Below, in pieces: positions 26,060-38,820 of a stretch of DNA of 64,000 bases. This stretch comes from Janthinobacterium violaceinigrum (lineage in GTDB: Bacteria > Pseudomonadota > Gammaproteobacteria > Burkholderiales > Burkholderiaceae_D), in assembly GCF_009208555.1 (NCBI RefSeq), contig NZ_WFLI01000002.1, positions 237,599 to 301,598 on the forward strand. Reading direction: 5' to 3'. Position numbers and translations under genes: made by a program. A model generated the notes under the pieces. That model saw nothing but the letters and a program-made list of their open reading frames with translations. It did no database searches and was not told the DNA's origin. Each line of letters opens with the position of its first letter. Within the stretch, counting starts at the first letter, position 1.

Positions 26060-28515
26060 GCGGCCGCCTTTTCCAGCGCGCTCACCAGGCGCGCCACCCG
26101 GTCCGACAGCTTTTCCGTCGTCAGCTGTTCGCGGAAGCGCTCGACCATGAGGCCGAAGGCAAACGGCGAAGCGCGGGCCAGGGGCTGCAGCGCCAGCTGG
26201 CGGCCATGCAGCTCGCGCAAGGTGGCGCGCAAGCGCGTCAGTTCCAGTTCCTGTTCCAGCACTTCGCGCTGCGCCTGCGTGAGCAGCAGATTGGCTGCAT
26301 CGTGCTTGCGGAACACTTCAAAAAACAGCGAGGACGACGCTTGCAGCTGGCGCGCGCTTTTCGGCTGGCCCGGATATCCCTGGAACACGAGGCCGGCGAT
26401 GCGGGCGATTTCGCGGAAGCGCCGCTGCGACAGTTCCGTCGCATTCAGGCTGGCCAGCACGTCTTCGAGCAGATTGTCCGTGCTGAACAGGGGCACATCG
26501 GCGCCGCTGGCCCCCGTCAGCAACGGCGCAAAGGCGATATCGTCCGCGCCCAGCAGTTCAAAGCCGTAATCGTTGACGGCGATCGACAAGGTGGCCGGCT
26601 GCACGCGCGCGATGCGATACGCGAGCAGCGACGCCAGGCCCAGGTGTACCGAGCGGCCCGCAAACGGATACACGAACAGATGCCGGCCCTCGCGGCTGGA
26701 CAAGGTTTCCAGCAACAGGGCCGAGCGCGTGGGCAGGCTCGACCATTTCTGCTGGATGGCCAGCAGCGGCGCCAGCGCCCGCATCTCGGGCCCGCTGGCC
26801 CGGCCCTCCTGCGCCAGCTGCAGCTGGTCCAGCACGGCATGCGCCAGTTCCGACGACAGCGGCATCTTGCCGCCCTGCCAGCGCGGCACGGCGCCGCGGC
26901 TGCCGCTGGCGCGCCGCACGTACGCCGTCATCTCGTGCACGCGCACGAATTCCAGGATGCGCCCGCCGAACAGGAAATGGTCGCCTTGTTTCAGGCGGGC
27001 GATGAACGATTCCTCGATGCTGCCGATGCGTCCGCCGCCGAGGAATTTGACCTGGATCGCCGCTTCCGACACGATGGTGCCGATGCTCATGCGGTGGCGC
27101 CGCGCCAGGGCCGCGTCCGGCACGCGGTACACGCCCTGCTCGTCCGGCAGCACTCTGCGGTATTCCGGGTACACGGCGAGGCTTTGCCCGCCGCGCGCGA
27201 CGAAATCGAGCGCCCATTGCCACTCGTCCAGGGTCAGGTGGCGGTAGGACCAGGCGCCGCGCACTTCCCCGTACAGCTCCGGCGACGCGAAACCGCCGCC
27301 CAGGGCGATCGTCACCAGGTGCTGCACCAGCACGTCGAGCGGCTTGTCGGGCACGGGCCGCGCTTCCAGGTGGCCCTGCGCCAGGGCGGCGCGGGCACCG
27401 GCCGCTTCCAGCAATTCCAGGCTGTTGGTGGGCACCAGCGTGACGCGCGAAATGCGTCCCGGCGCGTGGCCGCTGCGCCCTGCCCGCTGCACCAGGCGCG
27501 CAATGCCCTTGGCGCTGCCCACCTGCAGCACCCGTTCGACGGGCAGGAAATCGACGCCCAGGTCCAGGCTGGACGTGCACACGACGGCTTTCAGTTCGCC
27601 CGTTTTCAAATGCTGCTCGACCCACTCGCGCACTTCGCGGTCCAGCGAACCGTGGTGCAGCGCGATCAGGCCCGCCCAGTCGGGCCGCGCATCGAGCAGG
27701 TGCTGGTACCACAGCTCGGCCTGCGAACGCGTATTCGTAAACACCAGGGTGGTGGCGCTGCCCTCGATCTCGGCGATCAGCGGCTGCAGCATCTGGATGC
27801 CCAGGTGCCCGCCCCATGGAAAGCGCGTGGGGTTGGCGGGGATCAAACTGTCGACCAGGATGCGTTTTTTGACCTTGCCTTCGACCAGCACGCCATCGTT
27901 TTCCGCGCCCAGCAGTACGTCCTGCGCCTGGACCAGGTTGCCCAGGGTGGCCGACAGGCCCCACGTCATCAGGTGTTCCTGCCAGCGGCGCAAGCGGGCC
28001 AGCGCCAGTTGCACCTGCACGCCGCGCTTGCTGCCCATCAATTCATGCCACTCGTCGACGATCACCGTTTCCAGCAAGCTGAAGCGTTGCCGGGCATCCG
28101 CCTGGCTCAGCATCAGCGACAGGCTTTCCGGCGTGGTGACGAGCACCTCGGGCCAGGCCTTTGCCTGGCGCGCCCGCTGCGCGGCGCTCGTGTCGCCCGT
28201 GCGCGACTCGATGCGCCATCCGGGAGCCAGGTCCGCGCCCGAGGCTTGCAGCGCGCGCACCGTGTCGGCCGCCAGCGCCCGCATGGGCGTGATCCACAGC
28301 ACGCGCAAGCCCTGCTTCCTGTCCTTGCGCTGCAGCCGTTGCGCGCGCAGCAAGGCGCCGAACCAGACCGCATACGTCTTGCCGGAACCCGTGCTGGCGT
28401 GCAGCAAGCCGGATCGCCCCTGCGCGGCCGCGCGCCAGACGCTGCGCTGGAACGGAAACACGCTCCAGCCGCGTCCGGCAAACCATGCGTCGATGCGCTG
28501 CGCCAGCGCGCTCAT
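26056..28515 (-). CDS. Ligase-associated DEXH-box helicase (Lhr-like)
   Basis: This 819-residue superfamily 2 helicase has Walker A STGSGKT (41-47), the motif II variant DEWH (154-157), [19 protein letters not shown] and [12 protein letters not shown] (motif VI). Its length and long C-terminal region match the ligase-associated Lhr-type helicases rather than full-length Lhr. It probably unwinds damaged ends for the nuclease, phosphoesterase and ligase encoded beside it. The stop overlaps the pdeM start; the ligase ends 7 bp upstream. Confidence 0.92.
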   Translation of the reverse strand: MSALAQRIDAWFAGRGWSVFPFQRSVWRAAAQGRSGLLHASTGSGKTYAVWFGALLRAQRLQRKDRKQGLRVLWITPMRALAADTVRALQASGADLAPGWRIESRTGDTSAAQRARQAKAWPEVLVTTPESLSLMLSQADARQRFSLLETVIVDEWHELMGSKRGVQVQLALARLRRWQEHLMTWGLSATLGNLVQAQDVLLGAENDGVLVEGKVKKRILVDSLIPANPTRFPWGGHLGIQMLQPLIAEIEGSATTLVFTNTRSQAELWYQHLLDARPDWAGLIALHHGSLDREVREWVEQHLKTGELKAVVCTSSLDLGVDFLPVERVLQVGSAKGIARLVQRAGRSGHAPGRISRVTLVPTNSLELLEAAGARAALAQGHLEARPVPDKPLDVLVQHLVTIALGGGFASPELYGEVRGAWSYRHLTLDEWQWALDFVARGGQSLAVYPEYRRVLPDEQGVYRVPDAALARRHRMSIGTIVSEAAIQVKFLGGGRIGSIEESFIARLKQGDHFLFGGRILEFVRVHEMTAYVRRASGSRGAVPRWQGGKMPLSSELAHAVLDQLQLAQEGRASGPEMRALAPLLAIQQKWSSLPTRSALLLETLSSREGRHLFVYPFAGRSVHLGLASLLAYRIARVQPATLSIAVNDYGFELLGADDIAFAPLLTGASGADVPLFSTDNLLEDVLASLNATELSQRRFREIARIAGLVFQGYPGQPKSARQLQASSSLFFEVFRKHDAANLLLTQAQREVLEQELELTRLRATLRELHGRQLALQPLARASPFAFGLMVERFREQLTTEKLSDRVARLVSALEKAAA

Positions 28516-28522
28516 CGCTTGC

Positions 28523-30166
28523 TCATGCAGCGGTCGCCAGCATGGCCTTCAGGGTGGCCAGGGTATCCGCGTCGGCGATGGCCTTGTCTTCGCGCCGGCG
28601 CAGGATGCGGGGAAAGCGCACGGCGATGCCCGCCTTGTGGCGGCTGGACGCGGCAATGCCCTCGAAGCCGATCTCGAACACCATCGTAGGCCGCACGCTG
28701 CGCACGGGGCCGAATTTTTCTATGGTGGTCTTGCGGATGGCCGCGTCGACCTGGGCGATTTCCGCATCCGTCAAGCCCGAATAGGCCTTGGCGAACGGCA
28801 CCAGCTTGCGCTCTTCCCCAGGCTCGCCCGTCCCTTCGCCATCCCACACGGCAAATGTGTAGTCCGTGTACAGCGAAGCGCGCCGGCCGTGGCCCGCCTG
28901 CGCATAGATCAGTACGGCGTCGATGGCATACGGGTCGATCTTCCATTTCCACCAGGTGCCCCCGTCCTTCGTGCGGCCCACGCCATACGCGGCCGTGACG
29001 GCCTTGAGCATCAGGCCTTCCACGCCGCGCGCCCGCGATTCGCTGCGGATGGCCGCCAGAGCATCCCAGCTGGCAGCCATGATGCGCGGCGACAAACGCA
29101 GCGCGGGCGCGTTCACGCCGGCCACCACGGTTTCCAGCAGCGCGCGCCGTTCCAGCTGGGGCAACTGGCGGACATCCACGCCATCCATTTCCAGCACGTC
29201 ATAGGCCACCAGCACGGCCGGCAATGCGGCCAGCAGCTTGGGCGATACCGTCTTGCGGCCCATGCGCTGCTGCAAATCGGCAAATGGCGCCGGCACGTCG
29301 CCCGGCTGCCAGACGAGGATTTCCCCATCGAGCACGGTGCCCTCGGGCAAGGCCAGCTGCGCCAGTTCGGGAAAGCGCTGCGTGATCAATTCTTCGCCGC
29401 GCGACCACAGCCAGTTCACGCCGTCGCGGCGCAGCAGCTGGGCCCGCATGCCGTCGTATTTCCACTCGGCCAGCCAGCCGCCGACGTCGCCCAATGTCTC
29501 CGGTCCCGCCTGCAAGGGGTGCGCGAGGAAAAACGGATACGGCTGGCCGCCGCGCAGCGCATGTTCGTCGTCCGACGGCGCGCCGATCAGCTTGAGAAAG
29601 CCCGCGCCCGTGGGGCTGACCTTGCCATCGGTCCAGCCCATCAGGCGCTGGGCGATGAGCTTGCCGTCGACGGCGGCGATGGACGCCAGCGCGCGCGTCA
29701 CCAGCAATTTCGAGACGCCCACGCGAAAGCCGCCGCCGATCAGCTTGATCAATAAAAACCGTTCGCGCGTTTCCAGCTCATCCCAGTAGGCCAGCAGCGC
29801 GGCGCGGACGGCGTCGGGCGCCGCGCCGCGCAAGGGCGCGATGCGCTGCTCGACCCATTCGGCCAGGCCGATGTCGCTGCGCTGGGAGGGTGCGGGCAGA
29901 ATCAGGGCGATGGTTTCGGCCAGGTCGCCCACGGCGTGATACGCCTCGTCGAACAGCCAGGCATCGAGGCCCGCCCGTTCGGTGGCATATTCGCGCAGCA
30001 ATCTGGTGGGCACGGCCTGGCGCGGCTTGCCGCCGGCCAGGAAATACACGGCCCAGGCCGCGTTCTCGGGCGCGGCCCGCTGGAAATACGCTTGCAGCGC
30101 CGCCAGCTTGCGGCTGGTGGAGGTGGTTTCGTCGAGTTCCCCGTACAACTGGGCAAATTCACGCAT
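28523..30166 (-). CDS. ATP-dependent DNA ligase (ligase-cassette type)
   Basis: This 547-residue ligase has the nucleotidyl-transfer motif [10 protein letters not shown] (Lys236 forms the AMP adduct), [17 protein letters not shown] and TWWKWKIDP. An N-terminal ligase domain is fused as in the bacterial ligase-cassette family; no LigD-type polymerase or nuclease domain is present. The chosen ATG at 30166 gives the family N-terminus [16 protein letters not shown] and overlaps the exonuclease stop by 8 bp. No ku gene is nearby, so this is not a classical Ku/LigD end-joining locus. Confidence 0.93.
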   Translation of the reverse strand: MREFAQLYGELDETTSTSRKLAALQAYFQRAAPENAAWAVYFLAGGKPRQAVPTRLLREYATERAGLDAWLFDEAYHAVGDLAETIALILPAPSQRSDIGLAEWVEQRIAPLRGAAPDAVRAALLAYWDELETRERFLLIKLIGGGFRVGVSKLLVTRALASIAAVDGKLIAQRLMGWTDGKVSPTGAGFLKLIGAPSDDEHALRGGQPYPFFLAHPLQAGPETLGDVGGWLAEWKYDGMRAQLLRRDGVNWLWSRGEELITQRFPELAQLALPEGTVLDGEILVWQPGDVPAPFADLQQRMGRKTVSPKLLAALPAVLVAYDVLEMDGVDVRQLPQLERRALLETVVAGVNAPALRLSPRIMAASWDALAAIRSESRARGVEGLMLKAVTAAYGVGRTKDGGTWWKWKIDPYAIDAVLIYAQAGHGRRASLYTDYTFAVWDGEGTGEPGEERKLVPFAKAYSGLTDAEIAQVDAAIRKTTIEKFGPVRSVRPTMVFEIGFEGIAASSRHKAGIAVRFPRILRRREDKAIADADTLATLKAMLATAA

Positions 30167-31202
30167 GGGGCGCTGCCTCCTGCGGTGCGGCCTGGCCCGC
30201 ATCGGCGCCGTCTTCCGCCTCGTCGTCGCCATATTCCGTCTCGAAGCCGCCTGCCTGCCAGCCGTTTTGCTGCAGCCAGCGCACCATCACGGGAATCGAG
30301 CCGTGCGTGACGATGATGCGTTCGGCCTGCGTGGCCGCGATGGCTTGCATCAGGCCCGGCCAGTCGGCATGGTCGGACAGCACGAAACCGCGGTCCACGC
30401 CGCGCCGCCGGCGCGCGCCGCGCAGCAGCATCCAGCCGCTGGCAAACGCATCGCTGTAGTCGCCGAAACGCTTCATCCACGGCGAGCCGGCGGCCGACGG
30501 CGGCGCGATCACCAGCGCCGTCTTCAGGGCGGCCTTGTCCGTGACCTCGCCCACCATGACGGTGGCGGGCAAGGCCACGCCGCACTCGCGGTAGACCTGC
30601 GTCAATGCCTGCGCCGCGCCATGGCAGACAATGGGACCGATGGACGCGTCGAGTCCCGCCAGGATGCGTTGCGCCTTGCCGAAGGCATAGCAGAACAGCA
30701 CGCTGGTGCGCCCTTCGGCCGCGTTGCTGCGCCACCAGCGGTTGATCTCGTCGTAGATTTCCTGCGGCGCCTGCCAACGGTAGATGGGCAGGCCGAATGT
30801 GGATTCCGTGATGAACGTATCGCAGCGCACGATCTCGAACGGCGCGCAGGTAGGATCGGGCTGCAGCTTGTAGTCGCCGGACGCCACCCAGACCTGGCCG
30901 CCGTGCTGCATGCGCACCTGGGCGGAACCGAGCACGTGGCCGGTCGGATGCAGCGAGACGTGCACGCCGTGGTGCGCGATGGTGTCGCCATATGCGAGGC
31001 CCTGGATGGTCACGGCGCCCAGGCGCGCGCGCAGCACCGGCACGCCGTCAGCGGCGCACAGGTAATGCCGGTGGCCGATGCGCGCATGGTCGGCATGCGC
31101 ATGCGTGATGATGGCGCGCTCGACGGGGCGCCACGGGTCGATGTAGAACTGACCCGGCACACAGTACAAGCCCTCCTTGCGCACCACTACCATGTCTGCC
31201 AT
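30159..31202 (-). CDS. Ligase-associated exonuclease (metallo-beta-lactamase fold)
   Basis: This 347-residue protein has an MBL/beta-CASP-like fold: HAHADH (34-39), HPTGHVLGSAQV, VASGDYKLQPDP, VLFCYAFGKAQR and FVLSDHADWPGL. It belongs to the SNM1/YSH1-like ligase-associated exonuclease family and is probably a DNA-end nuclease. AAGGAG six bases before the ATG at 31202 (MADMVVVRK) fixes the start over the ORF beginning at 31250. It leads the four-gene cassette, 99 bp after recQ. Confidence 0.92.
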   Translation of the reverse strand: MADMVVVRKEGLYCVPGQFYIDPWRPVERAIITHAHADHARIGHRHYLCAADGVPVLRARLGAVTIQGLAYGDTIAHHGVHVSLHPTGHVLGSAQVRMQHGGQVWVASGDYKLQPDPTCAPFEIVRCDTFITESTFGLPIYRWQAPQEIYDEINRWWRSNAAEGRTSVLFCYAFGKAQRILAGLDASIGPIVCHGAAQALTQVYRECGVALPATVMVGEVTDKAALKTALVIAPPSAAGSPWMKRFGDYSDAFASGWMLLRGARRRRGVDRGFVLSDHADWPGLMQAIAATQAERIIVTHGSIPVMVRWLQQNGWQAGGFETEYGDDEAEDGADAGQAAPQEAAPHA

Positions 31203-31301
31203 GCCCAGCTCCTTGCGTTGGCACAAGCGCGAAACCGCGTTGGAATGCAATGATTCTAGCGCTCTTACGCGCGATCATTTGTTCGACAGCGCACAATGGG
31301 G

Positions 31302-32999
<1,698 letters not shown>

Positions 33000-33105
33000 C
33001 GTGGTCCGGTCCCTGACATGCCGGCGCCAGCCGCCAGCTTGTCCCCACTTTACGGCCGTGCCCGGCGCACCGCCATAGGACGGCGACCCCAGCCAGCGTA
33101 GGATT

Positions 33106-33504
33106 TCAGGAAGCGAACAGGATGGCCCAGAACAGCATCAGCAAGCCCGCAATCGACACGCACCACACGAGCGTGCGCACGACGGGCACGCCAAACGCGT
33201 ACAGGGGCAGGTACAGCACGCGCGCGGCCAGGTACAGGGCGGCGCCGTACAGGGTCAGCGCACTTTCCTGCGCCGTGACGTGGGCGATCAGCACGGCGAC
33301 AGCAAACAGGGGCAGGGTTTCAAACAGGTTCGCCTGGGCCCGCTGCAAGCGGCCCGTGATCTTGCCCACGGGCGGACCGTCGCCGTCGCGCGCGCTCACG
33401 TTATAGGCCGTACCCGTTTCGCGCGTGCGGAACAGCGCGGGCAGCAGGATTTGCACCAGGGCCAGCACGAGGGTGCAGCCAAGCATGGTCAGTTCAGGAG
33501 TCAT
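33106..33504 (-). CDS. MAPEG family membrane protein
   Basis: This 132-residue integral membrane protein has four hydrophobic segments and the MAPEG pattern GRLQRAQANLFETLPLFAVAV followed by ALYLAARVLYLPLYAFGVPV. MAPEG proteins include glutathione transferases and peroxidases of the membrane; the bacterial small forms are uncharacterised. It lies between recQ and the large hybrid kinase, all on minus, with no evident functional link. Confidence 0.9.
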   Translation of the reverse strand: MTPELTMLGCTLVLALVQILLPALFRTRETGTAYNVSARDGDGPPVGKITGRLQRAQANLFETLPLFAVAVLIAHVTAQESALTLYGAALYLAARVLYLPLYAFGVPVVRTLVWCVSIAGLLMLFWAILFAS

Positions 33505-33554
33505 CAGTTCGCCTCTGCGGGGTGAGACGGGCTGGCCATGCTGGCGCGTGCCCG

Positions 33555-36500
33555 TCAGGGTTGGTCGAGTGCTGCTTGCAACTCCATCAAATCATAGGGC
33601 TTGCGCAAGACGCTGGCGGAAAAGCCCAGTTCATCCATCGATTCCTTGCCATAGCCCGTGGAAAAGATGATGCGCATATCCGGCTTGTCGCGCAGCACCA
33701 TGCGTGCCAACGCGATGCCGGACATGCCGGGCAGGCTGACATCGGTAAACAGGATATCGAAGTCTTGCTCGTTAAGCAACTTCCACGCCGCCTCGCCATC
33801 GGACACGCCGCTGACCGTATGGCCCAGCATGCCCACCAGCTCGCACACCATCAGCTGGGAATCGAGATTGTCTTCCACCACGAGAATTTTCATCGATGTC
33901 GGCATGTCCCCCTGCGGTACCAAGGCATGGCCCGTCAAATCCAGCCCTGGCGTGCCGCCCCCCAGCACGCTGGCTGCCGGGCTGCCCGCCGCCTGCATGC
34001 CGGCCAGCGGCGCGCCGGAGCGCTCGAACTGGCGCGCGCGCAATTGCTGCTGGCGGTTGGCCAGCACATGGCGCAGCTTGCGCGCCAGCTCTTCGCGCCG
34101 GTACGGCTTGCTGAGCAATTCCACGCCCGCATCGAGCCTGCCCTCATGCACGATGATGTCTTGCGCATAGCCCGAGGTAAACAAGACGGCGATATCGGGC
34201 TGCAGCTCGCGCGCCTGGCGCGCCATCTCCGTGCTGCTGACGGGGCCGGGCATGATCACGTCCGTAAACAGCAGGTCGATCTGCGCGCCGCTGTGCAGCA
34301 CGGCCAGCGCGCTTTCGCCATCTTCGGCCTTGAGCACCGTGTAGCCAAGCGCGCCCAGCATGTCGACCACGGTGGTGCGCACGCCCACGTCGTCTTCCAC
34401 CACCAGCACGGTTTCCGTGCCGCCCGTGACAACGCCGCTCAATTCCAGTTCCTCGTCCGCTTCAGCCATCAGGGAGCGGGGCAAATAGATTTTGACTCCC
34501 GTGCCCACGCCAGGTTCACTGTAAATGCGGATATGGCCGCGGCTTTGCGTGACGAAACCATACGCCATCGACAGGCCCAGGCCCGTGCCCGCGCCTTCCG
34601 GCTTGGTGGTGAAGAACGGCTCGAACGCGCGCTGCAGCACGGGGCCGCTCATGCCGCGGCCCGTATCGGTCACGGACAGCATCACATATTGCCCGGCCGG
34701 CACGTCGACCAGGTTGTGCACATACTGTTCGTCAAGCACAACATTGCCCAGCTCGATGGTCAGCTTGCCCACACCATCCATGGCGTCGCGCGCATTGATG
34801 GCCAGGTTGAGGATGACGTTCTCGATCTGGCTGCGGTCGACCAGGGTATTCCACAGGCCGCCGCCGCCCACCAGCGTGATGTCGATCGCTTCGCCCAGGG
34901 CGCGCCGCAGCAGCGCATCCATGTTGCGCACCACGCGGGCCAGGTCGGCCACCACGGGCTTCAATGGCTGGCGCCGCGCAAAGGCCAGCAGGTGCGACGA
35001 CAGCTTGGCGCCCCGCTCGACGGCCGCAATCGCCGTCTCCAGGCGCTGGCGCATGAGGCCATCCGTGCCCGTCAGGTGGTGCAGCAAATGCAAATTGCCG
35101 GAGATAATTTGCAACACATTATTGAAGTCGTGCGCGATGCCGCCCGTCAACTGGCCCACGGCTTCCATCTTTTGCGCCTGGCGCAAGGCGTCTTCGGCCT
35201 TGGTGCGTTCATTCACTTCCTGTTCGACACGGTGCTCGAGCGTTTCGTTCAATTCATGCAGCGCTTTTTCCACGCGGCGCCGGTCCGTGATATCCGTCTT
35301 GACGGCGATCAATGAACGCGTGTGTCCCTGCTCATCGACCAGGCGGCTGACATTGCTCGACACCCACACTTGCGAGCCGTCGGGCTTCAGGTAGCGCTTT
35401 TCCAGCGAGAACGATTCTCCCGTTTCCACCAGACGCTGGAACAGTACGTTGTTGCCGGGCACGTCCGCCGGATGCATGATGTCGTTCATGTTCAGACTCA
35501 GCAGCTCTTCCGCGGAACGCCCCAGCATGCGGCACAGGGCACCGTTGACGCGCTGGAAACGGCCGTCGAGGCCCAGCTCGGACAAGCCCACGGATGCCTG
35601 GCCGAAAATGGCCGCCATGCGCTCCTGGCTGGCGTTCAGTTCATCCTCGATCAGGCGCCGTTCCGTCACGTCGAACGACACGCCCACGTAGCGGCGCTGG
35701 CCCGGCACGCGGCCCGCCACCACCTCGCCCTGGCGCGCGATCCAGCGCAGCGCGCCATCGACGGGGCGGCGCACGCGGTACTCCACATATTCCAGGGGAT
35801 TTTGCGCCAGGTCCAGCTTGCTGGGCCCGACCTTTTGCTGGTCGCGCGCATCGACCAGGCTCACCAGCAAACGTTCCGTCACTTCCTCGCCGTCGGCAAT
35901 GCCCCACTGGTGGCGGAAGGTGGGCGACACGACCATCGCGCCCGTCTCGGGGAACCATTCGAAGGTGCCGATGCCGCCCGCCTGCTGGGCCAGGCGCAAG
36001 CGCTCCTCGCCTTCCATGCGCTCGGTGACGTCGATGCCTTCGACGAGGATGCCCGTGACCGCGCCCTCGTCATCCTTGATGGGCTGGTAGACGAAGTCGA
36101 TCAGGCGCTGGCCCGTCTGCCCATCGGCCGTCTGCAAATCCACTTTGACCTGGCGCCCTTCATAAGGTTCGCCGCTGCGGTAGACCTGGTCCAGCAAGCC
36201 GATGAAGCCCTGCGCCTTGACTTCGGGCAAGGCCGATTCGACCGTCTTGCCCAGCAATTCAAGTTCGGGGCGTCCCACCAGGCGCAGATAGTGTTCGTTC
36301 GCCAGCTCAAATACATGCTGCGGCCCCCGCAGCATGGCCATGAAGCTGGGCGCCTGCTGGAACAGGGCGCGCAGCAGTGCGCGTTCCTCGCCCAGGCGGC
36401 GGTTGGCCGCGCGCACGGCCTCGCTCTCCGTCTGCAAGGTGGTGTTGAGTTCGCCCAGCTCCGCCGTGGCCAGCTTCAGCTGGCGCCCCTCTTCCATGCG

Positions 36501-36959
36501 CGCCGTCAATTCCAGCGCCGTGCACAGCACGCCGTCCACCTGGCCGTCGGCGCCATGCACGGGCGTATAGAACAGGTCGAAGCAGACATCCGTCGGTACT
36601 CCGTCACGCAGCAGCGGCAAGCAGCTCTCGCGGTGCACCTGCGTCTCGCCGCGCAAGCCGGCCCCGAGGATGCGCGCGTTCCAGTCCCAGATTTCAGGCC
36701 AGATGGCCGGCACCGTGCCGCCCAGTGCCGCCGGATGGCGCACGCCGGCAATCTGGATGTAGTCGTCGTTGTAAATCATGACGTGCTGCGGCCCCCACAT
36801 CAACACCATCGCCATCGGCGAATGGAGCACGATGTCGACGCTGGTGCGCAAATTGGCGGGCCAGCTGTCCAGCGGGCCAAGGCTGGTGGCGGACCAGTCG
36901 TGCTGGCGCACCAGTTCGCCCATGCTGCCGCCGCCGCGTGGCCAGGCTGGCGCGCTCAT
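33555..36959 (-). CDS. PAS hybrid histidine kinase with two receiver domains
   Basis: This 1134-residue soluble kinase has an N-terminal sensory part (WSATSLGPLDSWPANLRT, a PAS-like block seen in many such kinases), several PAS/PAC domains (about 150-560), a HisKA with phospho-accepting His near 609 (TGGIAHDFNNVLQII), an HATPase (NLAINARDAM, DTGRGM, GTGLGLSM), and two C-terminal receivers with Asp near 900 (LLFTDVIMPG) and 1073 (ILFTDVSLPG). The ATG at 36959 overlaps the stop of the upstream kinase (ATGA), which decides the start despite an open frame to 37325. It is the last gene of the cheR-cheB-kinase operon. Confidence 0.92.
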   Translation of the reverse strand: MSAPAWPRGGGSMGELVRQHDWSATSLGPLDSWPANLRTSVDIVLHSPMAMVLMWGPQHVMIYNDDYIQIAGVRHPAALGGTVPAIWPEIWDWNARILGAGLRGETQVHRESCLPLLRDGVPTDVCFDLFYTPVHGADGQVDGVLCTALELTARMEEGRQLKLATAELGELNTTLQTESEAVRAANRRLGEERALLRALFQQAPSFMAMLRGPQHVFELANEHYLRLVGRPELELLGKTVESALPEVKAQGFIGLLDQVYRSGEPYEGRQVKVDLQTADGQTGQRLIDFVYQPIKDDEGAVTGILVEGIDVTERMEGEERLRLAQQAGGIGTFEWFPETGAMVVSPTFRHQWGIADGEEVTERLLVSLVDARDQQKVGPSKLDLAQNPLEYVEYRVRRPVDGALRWIARQGEVVAGRVPGQRRYVGVSFDVTERRLIEDELNASQERMAAIFGQASVGLSELGLDGRFQRVNGALCRMLGRSAEELLSLNMNDIMHPADVPGNNVLFQRLVETGESFSLEKRYLKPDGSQVWVSSNVSRLVDEQGHTRSLIAVKTDITDRRRVEKALHELNETLEHRVEQEVNERTKAEDALRQAQKMEAVGQLTGGIAHDFNNVLQIISGNLHLLHHLTGTDGLMRQRLETAIAAVERGAKLSSHLLAFARRQPLKPVVADLARVVRNMDALLRRALGEAIDITLVGGGGLWNTLVDRSQIENVILNLAINARDAMDGVGKLTIELGNVVLDEQYVHNLVDVPAGQYVMLSVTDTGRGMSGPVLQRAFEPFFTTKPEGAGTGLGLSMAYGFVTQSRGHIRIYSEPGVGTGVKIYLPRSLMAEADEELELSGVVTGGTETVLVVEDDVGVRTTVVDMLGALGYTVLKAEDGESALAVLHSGAQIDLLFTDVIMPGPVSSTEMARQARELQPDIAVLFTSGYAQDIIVHEGRLDAGVELLSKPYRREELARKLRHVLANRQQQLRARQFERSGAPLAGMQAAGSPAASVLGGGTPGLDLTGHALVPQGDMPTSMKILVVEDNLDSQLMVCELVGMLGHTVSGVSDGEAAWKLLNEQDFDILFTDVSLPGMSGIALARMVLRDKPDMRIIFSTGYGKESMDELGFSASVLRKPYDLMELQAALDQP

Positions 36960-38098
36960 GGAGCCAGTCCCGCTTGCACGCACACCTGGCACTGGCGCGG
37001 GATGCGCACCGTCGCCACCGTGCTCTGCGTGGCCGTCGAACTGAGTTCGACCGTGCCGCCATGGGCCTTGACGAACATATTCACCGTGTACAGGCCCAGT
37101 CCCAGGCCCTGTCCCGTCTTGCGCTTCTCGCCCGCCTGCTGGAACGGCTCGAACAGGGTGGGCAGCAAGGCGGCGGGAATCACGCCGCGATTGACGATGC
37201 GCAACTCGATGCTGTCGGCGGCGCGCCCGTCGAGGGCCAGCTGCACCGGAGTGCCCGGCTCGCCATGCGTGATGGCATTGGATAAGAGATTCGAGATCAC
37301 TTGCGACAGCAAGCCTGCATCGCACTGCCCGTGCAGCTCGCCCACGCTGCTGACCTCGACCAGCGGGGCCTGGCCGGCCGTCTCGAATTCCTCGACGATG
37401 GCGCGCGCCAGCGCCAGGTAGTCGTGCGTGCTGCTGCGCAACTCCATCGTGCCCGAGCGGATGCGCGCCAGGTCCAGCAGCTGGTCGACCATGCGCGCCA
37501 TGCGCTTGGCGCTGCTTTCGATGCGCTGCGCCGTGACCACCACCTTCGGGTGGTCGCTCATCATCGGCAACAGCATGGCGCCGTTCATCACCACCGACAA
37601 GGGCGTGCGCAAGTCGTGGCCCAGCACGGCCGTGAACAGTTCGTTCAAGTGCAGCGCATGCTTGAGCTCGTCGAGCTGCGCCGACAATTCGCGTTTCTGC
37701 TGGTACAACTGGACCAGCACCGCCACCTTGCTTTGCAAGGCTTTCACGTCGATGGGCTTGTACAGGAAATCGACGGCGCCCGCCTCGTAGCCACGGAAAC
37801 TGTAGCTCGGTTCGCGCGACGCGGCCGTGAGGAAAATCAGCGGTATGCTGCGTGTGCGCTCGCTGCCGCGTATCAGTTCGGCCAGCTCGAAACCATCCAT
37901 CTGCGGCATTTGCACGTCGATCAGGGCGAGTGCGACCTCATGCGTCAACAGCAGTTCCAGCGCTTGCGCGCCCGAATTTGCCTTGAGGATGACTATGCCG
38001 GGCCGTGCCAGCACGGCTTCGGCGGCGACCAGGTTTTGCGCGATGTCGTCAACGACGAGGATATGGATAGGTGCGGTCACGGAGTAGTCTTCAGGCAT
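36956..38098 (-). CDS. Receiver-histidine kinase (REC-HisKA-HATPase)
   Basis: In this 380-residue protein a receiver (1-125; acidic pocket VVDD, Asp61 in LALIDVQMPQMDG, Lys of YKPID) precedes a HisKA domain with His161 (LGHDLRTPLSVVMNG) and an HATPase (NLLSNAITHG, GQGLGLGLYTV). No sensor or membrane part is present. The receiver would gate the kinase, probably after phosphorylation by another kinase such as the PAS hybrid kinase whose gene overlaps its stop. Confidence 0.92.
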   Translation of the reverse strand: MPEDYSVTAPIHILVVDDIAQNLVAAEAVLARPGIVILKANSGAQALELLLTHEVALALIDVQMPQMDGFELAELIRGSERTRSIPLIFLTAASREPSYSFRGYEAGAVDFLYKPIDVKALQSKVAVLVQLYQQKRELSAQLDELKHALHLNELFTAVLGHDLRTPLSVVMNGAMLLPMMSDHPKVVVTAQRIESSAKRMARMVDQLLDLARIRSGTMELRSSTHDYLALARAIVEEFETAGQAPLVEVSSVGELHGQCDAGLLSQVISNLLSNAITHGEPGTPVQLALDGRAADSIELRIVNRGVIPAALLPTLFEPFQQAGEKRKTGQGLGLGLYTVNMFVKAHGGTVELSSTATQSTVATVRIPRQCQVCVQAGLAP

Positions 38099-38186
38099 CG
38101 CAACGGCAAGATGCCATCGTGTTTCGATATGGATATAAATATTGCTTCAGTTTTTGCATATATTACACGCACTGCTCCACTCCCAT

Positions 38187-38816
38187 TCACTTGTCTCCGC
38201 CATCATCGAGCAAGGCCAGGCTGGCGGCCATTTGCGGCAAATCGAGCACGCGGTCGGCGCCGGCCCGCTTGAGTGCGGCGGCCGGCATGATGCCACAACT
38301 GGCCCCCGCTGGCTCCTGCACCCAGGCGCTGCCGCCCAGCTGCCGCACGCGCGCCAGGCCCGCCGCGCCGTCGGCCGAGGCGCCCGTCAGGATGATGGCC
38401 AGCATGGCGCGCCGGTAGGCGTAGGCGGCCGTTTCCAGCAAGACATCGATCGATGGGCGCGAAAAATACACGGGCTCTTCCTGCGACAGGGAAAAGCAGC
38501 CATCGGGTTCGACTTGCAGGTGGTAATCGGGCGGAGCGAAGTAGACGGTGCCGCCTTGCAGCGGTTCCTTGTCCTGCGCTTCGCGCAAGGGCAGCTGGCA
38601 GCGCTCCGCATACAGCTGCGGCAACTGGCTGGAGCGGCCCGGCGCCAGGTGCAGCACCACCACCACGGCTGCGCGGCAGGTGGCGGGCAAGGCGCGCAGC
38701 ACGATGCCCAGCGCTTCCACGCCGCCGGCCGAGGCGCCGATGGCGATCAGGCGCAGGCCCGCAGGCGGCGGCGCCACCTCCGAGCTGGGCAAGCCTGCCT
38801 GTGCGCTGTGCGGCAT
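38187..38816 (-). CDS. CheB-type methylesterase without receiver
   Basis: This 209-residue protein is only the catalytic CheB domain: IGASAGGVEAL (Ser29 nucleophile), VVVLHLAPGRSSQLPQ (His), VYFAPPDYHLQV, and LTGASADGAAGLARV (Asp). The usual N-terminal receiver is missing, so activity is not controlled by its own phosphorylation. It follows cheR by 4 bp and is separated from the REC-kinase gene by 88 bp. Confidence 0.92.
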   Translation of the reverse strand: MPHSAQAGLPSSEVAPPPAGLRLIAIGASAGGVEALGIVLRALPATCRAAVVVVLHLAPGRSSQLPQLYAERCQLPLREAQDKEPLQGGTVYFAPPDYHLQVEPDGCFSLSQEEPVYFSRPSIDVLLETAAYAYRRAMLAIILTGASADGAAGLARVRQLGGSAWVQEPAGASCGIMPAAALKRAGADRVLDLPQMAASLALLDDGGDK

Positions 38817-38820
38817 CGGC

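Noticed and set aside
25385..31202. Ku/LigD-type non-homologous end joining locus
   Set aside because: No ku gene, and the ligase has neither polymerase nor phosphoesterase domain fused; the set matches the ligase-associated four-gene cassette instead.
36960..37325. N-terminal extension of the PAS hybrid kinase
   Set aside because: It overlaps the coding end of the upstream kinase in another frame and has no domain; the ATGA overlap at 36956-36959 is a normal coupling start.
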